64,000 bases of DNA from Watersipora subatra (GCF_963576615.1 NC_088716.1:55933415-55997414), one strand, 5' to 3'. Counted from the first letter of the stretch, positions 40,601 to 53,721 are shown. The notes: a model not told the origin generated them from the sequence alone. Numbers and translations are program-made.

Positions 40601-43600
40601 ACCTGAATCATTCGCAGAATTAGTAGGAAATTTCTGACAAAATGATTGAAAACTACCACACTAAGAAGGTTCACTATTGTTTCTGCGTCACAATAAATAG
40701 ACCTGTGCTGGTGATATCAATTGTAGGAATTGATAAAGCAGATGGATGGATCGTTATGGTCCAGTACAAATAATGGACAATGGTTTCAAATGACTAATAT
40801 TGCCAGCACGAAAAAGGAGACAACGGAAAAATACCGGCCTCTGTAAGAAGAGATAAAAATATGCTGGAATATGAGAACATAAGTTTTACCAGTAACCATC
40901 GTAGCAATGGATGCAGTAACACCAGCCCATTAGATGTGGCGTAACTAACTTTTTGTAACACTGGATAATATACAGTTGGAGAAGAACAGCTAGGAAAGAC
41001 GAAGATTGGGTGGCGAGTAATCAAACTCCCAGTTCTCCATACTGAGTTTCAGTAGCCATTCCAAAAGGGGTGGGAAAGTGAAACATACCCTATTGTATAC
41101 ACATACTAGAAGGTTAAGCAATGCACTATGTATAGCTGCTTTAAGTGAAGATATAGCAGCCAATTCTTTTTCATGTTGAACACTATAAATAGTCATTTTT
41201 GCTACAAAAAATGGATACTTTGGACACCAGATTTTACATCTAGCAACACCTGCCGAAATAATTAATAACAGTCCAGTTTCCCTAAAAACCTGTTTCACTC
41301 TAACACATTACAATTTAGCAATAAAATCTAGTTGTCAAAGTTTTTTATCATGTGAGAACTTTATAGTTTTTGGTTGTGAATTAGACAGGAAATGGCATCA
41401 TTTCACTGAGGTTACGTTAATTCATGGAGGTTACGTTGTTCACCTTGCTGACAAAAAATACTAAATATAATATGAATGATGCAATCGTACTTAATTTCAG
41501 CAACAGGACTGAACCAAATACAGCTGACTTTTCAGTCTCATTGTGTTACTATTGCCAGTGTCTGCTGCAGTCTTATTATGCATTTTAGCTAGAATTATCA
41601 ATTGACCATTTTACTTACTGTTATTTCACATGCTGTTTTTGTCAGTCTATCCGCTACCCTTCGGTATATGCAAATAAATATTTATGGCTGATGGTTGTTT
41701 TATATATTATATATGGCCTACTACTCACAAGCTTTTAACACACAATTTTTAGGTTTTTTGTTTAATTACCTATCAATCTTTTTAAATATTGGTACTTCTG
41801 TAGATTGGTATGGAGATAAAGTTCTTACGCTGTATCAACAGACCAAGGCAGCTCAGACACTCAGTCTATCTGCCTTCTGTTCAGGTGAGTGCTCCTATTT
41901 TTCGGCTCTCCCGATACTTGTATGAATCTCTGGGTACTACTTGCATTGGATTGTACTGCTGCTTGCCAGGCTCAAGTGGAGACAATGAAGTGAGTATTCT
42001 GGGAAGGGACTTTTCTGGTATCGTCGAGGCAGTTGGAAAAAATGTACACAGATTTAAACCTGGCGACGAGGTAAGAATTTGACAAATGTTTCACTATAAT
42101 TCTTAAAATGTTTGCCATTTAATTCTATGTTAATAAATCCCATTTCGTTATTGTATGTTTTATGTTCGTGTAAACACTATACTTCTTCATTTTTGCCTTG
42201 TTTTACATAAACTTCGCAGACATGCTCCGTGCCATGCGCTAGGTCACTAAGAATATTTGGTCTCAAAACTCCATCTGCTACCTGAGAACCAGCGTCTAAA
42301 ACACTCGCCCGTGTGCTGTCTGATAAAAAATGGAAAAAATCCTGGAATTCGCTAGGCTCTTGGCTGGTGCTTATTTGTTAGAATCACTGGTGGGATCACA
42401 GACTTCCTCTGTTTATATTCAACACTCGCAGTTTGTATAATTACAAGTTTGACGGGTCATAGGTTTGCCATGGGGCTATCTTTCTTAAACTGCTAACTTC
42501 ATAGTAATACGTTAACTCAATTATATTTCCATCAGATTACAACAGTGACCAGTTATTACTCGCAGTAGGTGGATAATAATAAAATTGAAATATCAAGGTC
42601 AAAGAGAATAGACATTGGCAATACTTGATGTCATACACTGCAGGTGTACGGAGCTACTAGCCCTACTGTGAATGGTTCTCATGCCCAGTATACTATTGCT
42701 ACCCCGGATGATGTAAGTATTTTTATTTCAGAACTCGTTTATTGCTTTAGCATAGCTGCTGCAATACTTAAAGACTGTATGTTAGCTTTCATGAGGCATT
42801 TACTGCTTGGCATGCCAGCAATGGCACTTGGCTTTGAAAATTCAGTGCCACATGGATTCTGTGAAAGAAGGATACATAAATAACATACCAGTAATTGCTG
42901 TCTTTTAGGTTTGCAAGAAGCCATCCAATCTTTCTCATGTAGAAGCAGCGAGTGTTCCATATGCTGCCTTGACCTTTCTTTCTGGATACAACTGCATTTC
43001 GGCTTGCGCCAGAAGCAGAGCGAAAATGAGGTGATTTAAATATACAGTTACTTGGATAATGTATTTAGTCACTGCTAGCAGGAAATCAACCTGTCGTGGC
43101 CGCAGTGATAAATTCGCAACTCAATATAAGTGTAAGTCAATCTGGTTATGTATATATATGAATCTCAAAGCTTGTCGTTCGGTCTTTCCAGCTATAGCTG
43201 ATTAGTGTCTAGCAATGACAAATCCGTATCGCAGAAGATTCGGAACCTCCTGTTCACCAGGCAATAAACTAACCCATTGAGCTATGCGAGATGCATTGGT
43301 TGATTTGATTCATTGGGCGATATGAGTCGTTATCTAGGTTAAAAAACACATGGCACTATGTGTTATGCCCCAACATCACTAAAGCGTGCTCTCACAGCTC
43401 TTATTGCTAATTTTATCAATAGGGATACTAGCTTACTTAGATTAGCCATTGGCAATGTGCCAGACTAATGGCAAGTGACAGGCAACTACATTACCTGTCA
43501 CTATTTATAAGCTGTTTTAATACCCATGCAACGTGGGGCCTTCGCTTAGTTTATATATAATGCAAAGTTTTTAACATGTTTTTTACATTTGACAACTCTC

Positions 43601-46600
43601 AGCTTTTCTAGAGTGCATCTGAATGCTGCAGCCGGAGGGGTCGGTTCCTTTGCCCTTCAGTACCTAAAAGCTATTGGATGTGAGGTCACAGTTTCTGTAT
43701 CCAAAGAAGCTGGAAAGGTCATCGACAAGTTCAACCCGGATCACATCCTAAACTACAAGTCAGATGACTACCAACAGCAGCTGTCGAAGGTTGCAGGGTG
43801 AGTCGAAAGCTATTATCTGTAAAAACTACAGTTACATGAATACCAGTTAAAATTTTCTTGCCTTTATATTGTTCATGTAAATTTGTTACAAGTCAAGACC
43901 ATACTATGGGAGAAAAAGCTTTATATTTAACCATCACATTTTTGCCATAGAAATCTAGTCTCCCATTTTTAGTTTCGTAGAGATAGCATAAAGATGCATG
44001 TATACTGTAGGAATGTGGATTCAGCAGGTTAGGGGCACTAGCAGCTCAATAAAACAAGTTTCTCCTACTCTCAGGCCTCATGGTCTATCATTTACCTGTA
44101 GCATCACTATTCTGACATCTGGTCCTAGTACAGTATAGCAATACAGTGCACCCTCGAGATACGATGTTAATCCGTTCCAAGGCTGGCAACGTATGGCGAA
44201 AAAATCGTATGTCGGGGTATAGAAACCATTGTAATTATACAATGGAAAAATGCAAGGTAAAAATCGTCCAAAATTTTATAAAAATGCGGTACATATTGAA
44301 AATTAGTAACGAAATAGTATATTAATTTATGTTTTAGTATGTATTTTGAATTAGTTTACTGAATTTCAACTTATTATTACGAAATTTTATTCTTCATAAG
44401 TTTCTGTCTTCACTTTCATTATAAAATTTAGCGTGTCTGGTTGAAACCTTTTTCAACCAGAATTCAATAAGAAAGGCCGAGCGATGCAGTTATCAAAAGC
44501 GGCCTCTCACACACCTGACCATTTAATGGCTACCAAAAAGAAAAATGAAATTTTATTTACTATTGCACAGGACGTACATACCTTTGGAGTAACGTGAATT
44601 TAGCTGGTACATGTAGCGAATAAAGCAGAGAGGAGGTAAAAACGTATCAATGTTAATTATGTTGCTGTACACTTGAAGGTTGATTTAATACGTAATGAAA
44701 TGGAATTTTTAGCAGGCGAAAGAAAGTTGTCTAGTCCTGTCCAATTTTTCTTCTGATTCAAAAGAAAAAATTCTAGTGCAATGCAGAAAACTGCTAACTA
44801 GCTAACGCTTGTAGAAGGATCCAGAGAAGGTGCTACAGTAGTTTTTCTTGTATGAAACGTGCACAAGAATCAATGTAACTATACGTTCAAAGTTTGTACG
44901 TATTTATACACTAGAGGACAAGGCTTTAACAAGTTTCAGAAAGTAATGTGAATGCATTAACTATCTTGAGTAGCTAGTTATATGAGTTACATACATACGA
45001 TGAATTGTATTCACATAGGAGATAACAAGCCCATCTGCAAAGACATGGTTAAACAAGAAAATAAAACATAAAATCAAAAGGAAACAAATAAAATGAATAA
45101 AATATGAGATAAATAATATATATTATACATGTATTGTTTTAATGTACCATTCCACATCAGTAAATTAAACTCTTGAAATATTTCTGCCAATGTGGGGGTT
45201 TTCTGTATCTTCTACCTCCTCGCCCTTACTAATTGGTTGCTCCTTTTGAATGCTGATCACGCGCATGGCCTTCTAACTCCTTCAAATCTTCAGTCGTAAG
45301 CTTCTTCTTGTGCTTGCTTTAATGGAGTTCTTGTTTTAATAATAATTGCAAATGCTGATTGGTTGCGATCATATTCCTTGACAATGTTAATAATACGGGT
45401 GCCTTCTTCTTATTTACAGCATCCAACTTTGTTGACATAGAAATCATTTTTCCTTCATTTTGTATCAGTCTCAGATTCCATAGCTAACGAATTAAATGTA
45501 GATACTCATAGTTATATATACGTATGCTGACTAAAAGTTTTTAGTAAAAGATATTATAACGCTACAAATGAATATTTCCTCTGCCTTGAGTATTGTACAC
45601 GAAATTTTCCACGCGGAATTCTGACATGAGAGAAGTCGATCATCGTGTCTCTTCTAAACGTTCTGAAAATGTTTTCGGCACACTATGTTTCGGTGTCTTT
45701 TTTTATTTCGACGTGCGTTATGAGCACACCGACCGCCAAATTTTAACTCGGGCGAAACTTTTCTCACAATCGTATGGTGAAATAAAATTTGTATAGCGAG
45801 GTGAAGATCTCACAATGTTTGACTTTGTAAGGTGAAAAAATCGTATATCAGGGTAATCGTATCTCGAGGGTACACTGTATTAGTATATCACCACTTTTTA
45901 AATTTGCTCTATTCAGGACACAGAAGAAGTGTATTTATATTCATGCTAGTGTATGACTTGTTTATAGAACATACACTGCTCTATGTTAGTACAGATACAG
46001 GTGCAGAGGCTACAATGAGCACAACTATGCTTTTGTCACTATTACTTGCCAATCCACATGTATTGCTTGAAGCAGGTTTGATGCAGCTTTTGATTTTGCT
46101 GGAGACGAGACAGCACTTAGTTTTGTGAAGCCACAGGGTTGGTTCTTGACCGCTGTCTCACCGGTGTTACAGTCTACGGATAACCATGGTCTCTTACTAG
46201 GCGGGGCGTCTGCTGCTGCCCAGTACACTGAGAAGGCAGTCCAGGTACTTGTGCAAAAGTTGTCAACTGTCTATGGGCGTATGTGCAAGGACATGCTTAA
46301 TTGACAGTTTCAGCTTAAAGAGGTTTTGTTTTCTTATGAACACACTAAGTCACTGCGATGGTACGAGTATTAGTGAAACAATTATGTGCAAACAAGTTTT
46401 TTGTTAATTCAAAAATTAATAGTGTTAATAAATGGGGACGAGTATTCTTCAAAATCATATTCGCTAAATGGAGAAAAATTTATCAACTCCAAATGTTTTC
46501 ATAACGGCTGATAAATGAGCTACATCTTTAGTCACGAGTCAGCGCTTTTAATAAGAAAATATGATAAATTTACAAGCTTTTGTTTTTTGGTTAAGTTACC

Positions 46601-47433
46601 AGCTCGTGTAAAATAATGGTGATGGAGATAGTAATGTTGTCTATTGATTTAGATGTGTTATCAGCTGATATGGGTATGTTATCCATGTATGTGAACATGT
46701 TATCCGGTGATAAGAACATGTTATCTACTGATATGGACTTGCTAACTTCTTATATGGGAATTTCACTACTATGTGGACAGTGACTGCTGACATGAGTATG
46801 TTGCATGCTCATATAGACATGTTAACTGCTGATAGGGCATGCTGCCATGTTAGCAGCTCATGCAAGCATACGGTATATTATCTGTTAATGTGGATATGTC
46901 ACAAGCTAACAGCTTCTACCGGCCACTACTTTGCTTCTGAAACTGATAGACTTGCGCTGAGTAAACTGGAATCAGTGGGTGTACAATTTCAATCAATTCT
47001 TTGCAGCAGAGTAGTTTGTGAGATAATGCTCCAGTATACTGAACATGTTCCATAGGCTCTTATAGGATCATGCATGTGTTTGCTCTGCACTGCCATTTAT
47101 ATTGAGCTTTTACTGTAGGCATTGTTCAACCATGGCGTCTACTACAGCTGGATTTTCTTTATGCCCAGCACCGCTGCCCTGGAAGACATATCTGCTCTGA
47201 TAGAGGAGGGTAAGGTAGGTTTATACGCATGTCAATACTGCTGACTGTCTTGTAGTGCCTTAGAGATGCGTTAGGTGAGTACCCAAATCATAAGATTTTT
47301 TCATAATGTTGGTTTTTGACAGATTAAGCCCCTTGTTGACGAAGTGTTCTCTTTTGCTGATGTGCCTGCTGCTTATGATAAAGTTGAGCAAGGTAGAGGT
47401 CGTGGAAAGGTCGTCATTGATATGGACAGGTAG
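37601..47433 (+). CDS. RTN4IP1: RTN4IP1-like mitochondrial NAD(P)H:quinone oxidoreductase, copy 1 (complete, 10 exons)
   Basis: Zinc-independent MDR oxidoreductase; family members act in mitochondria in redox and coenzyme Q biosynthesis. Exons: 37601-37764, 37921-38045, 41804-41884, 41970-42070, 42644-42712, 42909-43030, 43612-43797, 46076-46244, 47119-47214, 47323-47433 (stop TAG 47431). Each has AG/GT borders and the phases chain 2,1,1,0,0,2,2,0,0. Exon 1 encodes an Arg/Ser/Cys-rich leader without acidic residues in its first ~14 (MLSSRLLSCSGCQELQRRP), plausibly a mitochondrial presequence. Then come ILVKVKAASVNPMDV, the GRDFSGIVEAVGKNV block, VEAASVPYAALTF, and the nucleotide-binding loop NAAAGGVGSFALQYLKAIGC in exon 7. 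FDFAGDETALSFV, GVYYSWIFFMPS and a C-terminal RGRGKVVIDMD follow. The predicted protein is about 400 residues, as in the family. Exon 3 is the least conserved. Introns hold a LINE fossil, a Helitron-like and a Tigger-like element. A tandem paralogue follows downstream. Confidence 0.92.
38600..41010 (+). pseudogene. Dead non-LTR (LINE) retrotransposon fragments in RTN4IP1 intron 2
   Basis: Scattered pieces in the order expected of a LINE ORF, with many stops: an upstream piece around 38644-38720 (FRASYLAETNAMIYNTA); an RT-region piece 39570-39640 (IFSNDIGMIYDIEKYG); a zf-RVT-like piece 40448-40530 (ARDDPQCRL, then IIQHIVSEQ) with the expected Cys residues partly lost; and a C-terminal piece near 40815-40930 (KYRPL, stop, EEIKICWNMR, then VAMDAVTPAH). 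The similarity is to the C-terminal region of R2-type/other LINE polyproteins as I remember them. A segment near 39830 partly duplicates 38535-38660, suggesting two overlapping copies. Clade not assigned. Confidence 0.55.
43163..43549 (+). mobile_element. Helitron-like non-autonomous element H1, in RTN4IP1 intron 6
   Basis: Starts TCTCAAAG after an A, with GTCTTTCCAGCTATAGC shortly inside. It ends ACCCATGCAACGTGGGG...CTTAG followed by T, a decayed version of the hairpin plus CTAG-T end seen in its relatives. It carries an antisense tRNA-like module (43237-43287). The terminal CTTAG rather than CTAG lowers confidence. Confidence 0.6.
43237..43287 (-). other. tRNA-like module inside H1
   Basis: Minus strand: TAGCTCAATGGGTTAG (A-box-like) and GGTTCCGAATC (B-box-like) about 33 nt apart. 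The region does not fold into a full tRNA by eye. Confidence 0.6.
43798..44143 (+). other. RTN4IP1 intron 7, left part
   Basis: Plain AT-rich intron sequence before the Tigger-like element; nothing recognised. Confidence 0.7.
44144..45877. mobile_element. Tigger/pogo-type DNA transposon in RTN4IP1 intron 7 (1734 bp)
   Basis: Terminal inverted repeats of about 22 bp: CAGTGCACCCTCGAGATACG at 44144 and, inverted with one mismatch, ending at 45877. They are flanked by TA on both sides (44142-44143, 45878-45879). Subterminal ATCGTATGTCGGGG-type blocks recur inverted at the right end. A decayed minus-strand piece near 45320-45235 reads KKLTTEDLKELEGHARDQ, similar in character to the acidic C-terminus of Tigger transposases. 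No intact transposase. Confidence 0.85.
46630..46860. repeat. Diverged ~30-bp repeats
   Basis: Several imperfect copies of ACATGTTATC...TGATATGG in RTN4IP1 intron 8 (46245-47118). No gene recognised in the rest of that intron. Confidence 0.6.
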
Positions 47434-47697
47434 CTGCATCATCAGATTTTGCCTCTACCACCGTCATCACTCGATCATTTATCAGATCCTTGTTTCTTTA
47501 CTTTATATTTCATAAAGTTCAAGATATTTTTGGGCAGTGAAAATCTCTTATTTACGTTGCTGAGAGCTATATTTGCTTCTCGCGTGTTTTTTTGTCAGAT
47601 TGTTGTAAGCAGTCCCTCCCTGTTCTTTGACTTAATGTAAAGTGCATCTTTGTTTGGCGAACATTTCAAATTGATTTAATTTATATTTATATATAAC
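47434..47697. other. RTN4IP1 copy 1 3' flank
   Basis: 3' UTR region. I see no canonical AATAAA before 47744, where one lies inside the adjacent Helitron-like element. Confidence 0.5.
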
Positions 47698-48147
47698 TCT
47701 CAGTGTTTGTTTGTCATCTGTCCATCAAATGTCCAGTTATAGCAATAAAGTTATAGGTACGAAAGGTACGTAAGTTATAGGTACAAAAGTCACTTCATAC
47801 TGGAATCGAACACGGAACTTCTTACAGACAGGCGTACTATCCATTATAGACCATACTATGGAATAATTGTGCACATCATATTATTTCACCTGCCAATCTT
47901 TAATGCCGATTCGCTAAAATAACACGCTTTAGTTAGTATGCATGAAGATCATGATTGTGTGAGAGATTTTGATGCAACCTTTTTCCCAACGCTGACTTCA
48001 GAGAGATGGACACGGCTCTTATTATAGTAAAGATTTAGACTAGTTCAAGTTACTCAAATTCATTGGGTAAATAAACTTAGCCAATTAAAAATGGATTTTC
48101 TATGCAAAGACATTTTTATTACCCGTGCAATGCCAGGCATCGGCTAG
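47698..48147 (+). mobile_element. Helitron-like non-autonomous element H2 (450 bp)
   Basis: 5' end TCTCAGTGTTTGTTTGTC, then GTCCAGTTATAGC. The 3' end is ACCCGTGCAATGCCAGGCATCGG then CTAG, followed by T. These match the ends of H3. It carries an antisense tRNA-like module (47799-47860). No Rep/helicase coding sequence. Confidence 0.72.
47799..47860 (-). other. tRNA-like module inside H2
   Basis: Minus strand: A-box-like TGGTCTATAATGG (47853-47841) and a near-perfect B-box GTGTTCGATTCC (47813-47802). Best preserved of the three modules. Confidence 0.7.
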
Positions 48148-51100
48148 TGGGTGTACATAATGCTTTTGATCTACTATCAGGCAATTTCATTCTGCCTTTT
48201 TGAAATAAAAACGCTGTCTAGGCAATTTTATGCCAAAATCTAAGTGGTTTTGTAAGCATAATAATGATGATATGACGTTTGTCCATCCTATCAATGCAAC
48301 CATTATGATTTGGTATAGCATAAACCAAGGTAACACTATAAAGAATCTGCATGACCAGCTAATAACAAAAACTGTTAACACCTAAATAAATTTTTAACTG
48401 TTTTGTTTTTGGTATTAGCAAGAAAATATCGGTTTCATGAAGTTTTCTTTTTGCATCACTAGTAAAGTAAGAGAAAAATTAAAAGTAATGTAAATGTATA
48501 AAATCATCGTCATACAAGTATGTGTTCCTTTAGATTTTTGTGTTGACATTTTTGTACCTTAGTAGTAGCAGCACTGTATGGACAACGATGGTGATCACAC
48601 TTCCAGGTCCAACTTATTCTAGAAAATGTAAAGCGAGTTACGCTGCAGCAAGCTTCCAGTAATAAAAACCAAAGTGTTTAACATATCAAGATGCTAGTCG
48701 TACAATAGAAAACATTCAGTGCTGTAACATCATCTAAGGAGTTACCAAAGGAATCAAGCTCTCTAGACAACCATCTAAAATCTTGTAATCTGGAGTGAGT
48801 CTTCAGAACTAAACCTTGAATATAGCTGCCACGGGGTTTAATTCTAGTGTGTCAATATAAGGAAGCAAAGGAAGAATTATTACAAAGCCATTGCATACCG
48901 CAAAAGACGTGGCGTACTGCAAAGAGACATTTAATGTAACATAGATGATTGTGATGTAACTTGGCTGATCGCAAAGATCACAGCACACCGCATGTTCCCA
49001 TTAAGTCGGGATGACTTCAAATAATAAAACCTAACAATGTCAGTTCTGGGTCTCGTATTGTGGACATAACTTCTCATGCATGCAACTGCTGATATGTGTC
49101 AGGAATTGTGTGAGTTGATCCATGCCACCAGATGTCAGTACACTGGAAATTCTACATATGGATAGTTTGTTTTACAACTCACATAATTTAAACAAAAATT
49201 TGACTGCACCTGACCTGATTTTCAGCTTAGCTCATCTGATGTTTGTACCAGCAACCAAGTTCAGTAGGTAGATGTGAAGATGGTGCAAGTTTAAGAGAAA
49301 ACATAAAATCTAACAATTAAATACATGTAGATTGACTGAATTAATTTAATTTGGGTAGGTTAAACTGCTTATATTTATCACTACTTTTGCATATACCTAT
49401 AGGCGTAGATACACATCTACTCGTTGGCCCTAAAGGTGCAGTAACAACAAAACTATTTTTTCTATTGACCACTTCCTTGTTTATTTATTTTCTTTACATC
49501 TCTCTTAAATAATATATTTGTTTTACTGCTAGGTGTAATTATCTGTAATATTTATCATAGGCTATCATAAGTTTTCGGTTATGAAACAAGTGCCGCGAAC
49601 GGTGGTGTATTGGTATGAGAATATTTTATCCGCCTTGCCGTGATTTTAACATACAAAAATCTTAAAAAGAACTAACTCTGTATGTCATGGCTCCACTGTA
49701 TAGTGATGGATAACCAGTCGGATGCTCGGAGATGAATTGCCTTGAGACTCTAGCCTACCAGAATTTCATCTGCTGTCAGTTCATCATGGCACTGTCTACA
49801 AAATAGTGTATCATGAGGAATTAAAATTTATTTGCTATATTTCTGTTTGATATAGCGTGCAGTTGAAAATTCTTATTAATTATTTTCAATGGACTTTTAC
49901 ACACATCAGTATGTCAAGCTTTTCATTGCAAAATTTTACAAAAAGAACTCAAACTCATATCACAAAAGAAAATTTTGCAAACTTTACCAAATATAGACTA
50001 ATTAAGACAAATTGACATTGAAGAAAACTGTGATGTTCAATTGAACTTTTAAAACTGTTATCGTAAACAAGTTTGGTTTCAGGTAAAGTTGTACAATATC
50101 CTCATAGAAAAACGCAGAATTTCATGAGTTGACCTGTCCATGTTTTCATACTGACACTTGTTTAAGCAATTATATACTATTATTGTACACAATTATATAA
50201 TAACAAATTATATAATAATACATGTACTGGTAGTAAGCCTGATGTTGCCTGGAATTTCTTTCAGCATGTCCGGATGGCGGTCAACCTTCTTAATGTCATG
50301 GAACACCATTTTTATTATAGTAATGATTATTCTACAAATATTGATGGCAGTTGGTAGGGTATCGGTATCTAAAGCTGAATGTCATGAGTTCGAGTCCCTT
50401 GCACAGCAATTTTTTATGGAGCACTTAAAATAGCGCCTTTGCTGTTTCTTCAGTGCTAGGGTACCAAAGATTGCACGATGATAATAGTTTTATAAGTAAC
50501 CAGATCAGATACAATGTTGATGTCAATTTTCCTTAGTCTCTTCTACCATCATAAAATGGCCAAAATTGTTTTCCGTACATTGAAACTGGTTGCTACACAT
50601 TTATTCCATATTAGATTTCACCTAAAATTTTAATTGAATCAATAAATGATTGTCTTTTCTCAAGCTTGTATAGTTTCAATTTAAACACTTTAGAGTACTT
50701 CATATAATTCACATAGGTGCATTCAAAACTTTCCAAGCTCCACAAAATGAAAAATTTACCAATTAACGCTAGCTATTTATAAAAGGCATGCTAGTCGCCT
50801 TGCGTGTAGTTTTAGCTCACCTTCATTATAGCAAAGCGGAACAAACTGTTACTTGCCACTAATGAAAAGAGTAAAAAGGTCTAAAGAATATAACATTTTG
50901 ATTCAAATCGACTCACAACTATGTCCTTAATCTTAGTTTCAGATTTTAATATTTCTGATATAAATTTGAACAAGTCCTACTTTTACGCAAACTATTGTGT
51001 GGTAATTCCACATATTGAAATCAATTGTATCAAGTCTCATCAATGGCCAGCTGGCCAGCCGCCGGCTAGGACCATTGCAGTTGGTCTGAAACATTAAGAA

Positions 51101-53565
51101 TAGACTTAGTAGACATTAGTAGACTTGGGTGGGTGGCCACAACCCTTTATTTCATTTAAAAACTACCGGCTCAAGAGAGGGCTTAGAAAGCATGTTCAGA
51201 TATAAATGGTTTCGATAATTAGCTAAAATAATCCTAACCATGTCTGAATCTCGATCTACTAGTTGGATCGGGTTTATTGCCTGGTTATTGGTCTCGGCAA
51301 GCGTGAGCTGATTAACACATCAGAAAGTACTAACAAAGATTTTTTTAGCTAGGCAATACTTTTATGTGAAGATTTGGAGGAATTTTGCAAAATGTTAAAT
51401 TTTCTTAATACATACTTAAATCAATGCCTAAAATCTTTGTCTTTGCCGTCACTCATGAGATGGTCATCACTACAAACTGCATGTTTCATATCGGGTGTTC
51501 AACAAGACATAGTGACAGAAAATGTATTGTCAACTCGCAACAAGCATTCCGTTGAATGAGCGTATAGCTACCTCCTTTTAGGTAGTAGGTTTGTTGATTA
51601 AGTATGTGAACATCAGTTGCAGTAGTGTAAATATTCTTAGGCAGTAAGAGTTAATTGTGACACAATGAGATGGAAATCAAAAGTGTCTAAATATGAGCTG
51701 TGATGATAATAATGATGAGACAAGACTGCCCACCCAAGTTCACCAAGCTTGGTTAGTTTTGTACTGCTATACATTACATTATGTAAACACAATGTAAACT
51801 TAACTACCAGCTGTATGCCCTCTTGATCCTAGAAGTCATTTATTAATATTACTACAATAGCTTAAATTTATTGTTGTGCCTTTCCCATGTAAACTGTAAT
51901 TATTAACTGAGCTATATAGTAACACTGTGACATCTTGTATTTGACTTACATACACAGCCCTGTGTTGCAATAGTTTACAGCAATTGGTGATTTGGTTTTA
52001 CTGCATGTCAAGTAAAATGGTGCTGCACAATAACATAACGAACACAGCCTCAACAGTTCACTTTTCTAGTTGAAATTTATGCTCAGTTTAACGACACTAT
52101 AAAACATCGCATTACATCTGTTTTGTATTTGTTATACTTTAAAAGTAATACAAAGCATGGTTTGAATATATTTTCTTGTCATCTTAAGAAAATGAAGAGT
52201 CATCAACTTTACTGCATGTCTTTTGCGATTTGAACATGTTTCATGGTTTGCGAATGATAGACTTTAGATGCAGACAGCTGGTCTTTTCTTCATTATGGCC
52301 ATAATGTATTCGCATTTACAATCGCACAGTTATGTGTACCTGTTACAGCGATGGTTATTTTTGGCGATTATACATTTTTGTCTAATACATTGTGATTAGT
52401 TATGTTTGTGTAGCAAATGATGGTTTTGATTAAAGTGAAAATTTGGGAATATTCTTTGTTTTTTGTCTCTGTTGACCAGAATGAAACTCTTTAACCAGAA
52501 AAATCAAGATAAAGCATCGAGCCAAACAATTGATTTATGATTTTTGAGTCTCAAACTTAGTTGAACGCACTAAAATAGCATGGCTATATTCTTGATACAT
52601 TCCTGATTTTCACCAACGGGACATTTTTTTAATTCAAATATATAAAACAGTTTTTCGTTGTCCATTCTCCACTGTTGCATGCACTATTGAACATAATATT
52701 TCCAAACTGTATTTTCACTAGGTAATTTTTATATGGCACAGCATTTTAAAGTTATGCTGAGATGGATTACCATGTTCCATAGAAGTATTAGCAAAAGCAA
52801 ATAGCATAATGGAGAAACGCCTAAACCACCGGAGAGATACGCAAATTTACAATGAGCAAAAAACACCTACTACATCAGAGGACCAACAGGAAAGACAGTC
52901 TTCATTTACCCATCCACAAGTGGATCAGAAACCTTCAGTGGAAGTAATCCATGAGAAGAGACATCAATTGACGTGCCAGAAAGCGATTAAAAAATTAGAC
53001 TTACCAGACACAACCAAAACAACTGGAGTTTGTTATCATTTCTAATCAGTGCACTCCCATGACGTAATTAGATCAAGTCCACTCAATTGCTAACCCTCTG
53101 CAACAGAAAGAACAGAACCTGAGCGCCTAAACACCTTCTCATATGCTAAAAAAAGCATCTATAAAAAGTGCGTTTGCATTAGATAATTATTATAGGTTTT
53201 TATACCACTCTAATGCCATGTCCGCCTTACGCTGCCAACGCTGGAACAAATTAAAGCCGTATGGTGGAAATGTACTGTATTCGAACATCTCTCAACATGT
53301 ACATATATAATAATACTAAAAAACATTAAAAATACTACACTGATGGCTTGCAGTCACAGAAAAAGCACTTTCTTCATCATACAACTGAGATGTTACGAAA
53401 TATAAACAAACAATATCTGTTGATACAAACAGTTTATAACTTCACCATGACTATATAGAACAAGCTTATACATCTTTACACATATGCCATAATGTAAATC
53501 TCTCATCATGTGTGTAAATAAAGAGAAGCCTAACCTAGAAGGTCACACCTTCTACATTGCCATTA
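48148..53565. other. AT-rich intergenic region
   Basis: No conserved coding sequence recognised. Open frames such as 50158-50433, 51374-51559 and 52809-53045 (+) have no domain I can name; the last is Gln/Thr/Lys-rich and reads from an ATG, so it cannot be fully excluded. A tRNA-like stretch lies at 50342-50402. Confidence 0.55.
50342..50402 (+). other. tRNA-like sequence (repeat-derived)
   Basis: TTGGTAGGGTATCGG (A-box-like) and GAGTTCGAGTCCC (good B-box) about 40 nt apart. It lacks a convincing acceptor stem, so a SINE or Helitron-like module remnant is more likely than a tRNA gene. Confidence 0.45.
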
Positions 53566-53721
53566 CTAATCCACAGCACCAGTAAAAGGATCAACATCTG
53601 TGGGTTTCATAATGGTGCACCGGCAACGAAACCACTCGTCACAACTGTCACACAAGACCATCTTTCCACCAGGAGCATCCAAATTGATGTTGTCATGAGA
53701 CCTTTGGCATGCGCAGGATAG
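53566..53721 (-). pseudogene. Terminal exon encoding a PHD-like zinc finger
   Basis: Minus-strand exon with acceptor TTTTAG before 53721 and stop TAG at 53568-53566: 51 codons in frame. It contains CAC, then MVLCDSCDEWFRCRC, i.e. the C-x2-C...W-F-x-C pattern of the second half of a PHD-type finger. In Ulp1-peptidase genes of transposon origin such a finger often follows the peptidase. The decayed peptidase pieces just upstream (54.2-54.5 and 55.8-56.1 kb) on the same strand fit that. This exon itself is open. Confidence 0.6.

Noticed and set aside
43612..43797. Recent gene conversion between the two RTN4IP1 exon 7 copies
   Set aside because: Protein is ~92% identical, but about 29 of 186 bases differ, mostly silently; recent conversion would have erased silent differences.
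50342..50402. tRNA gene
   Set aside because: A and B boxes are suggestive but I could not pair a 7-bp acceptor stem; similar modules occur inside repeats in this window.
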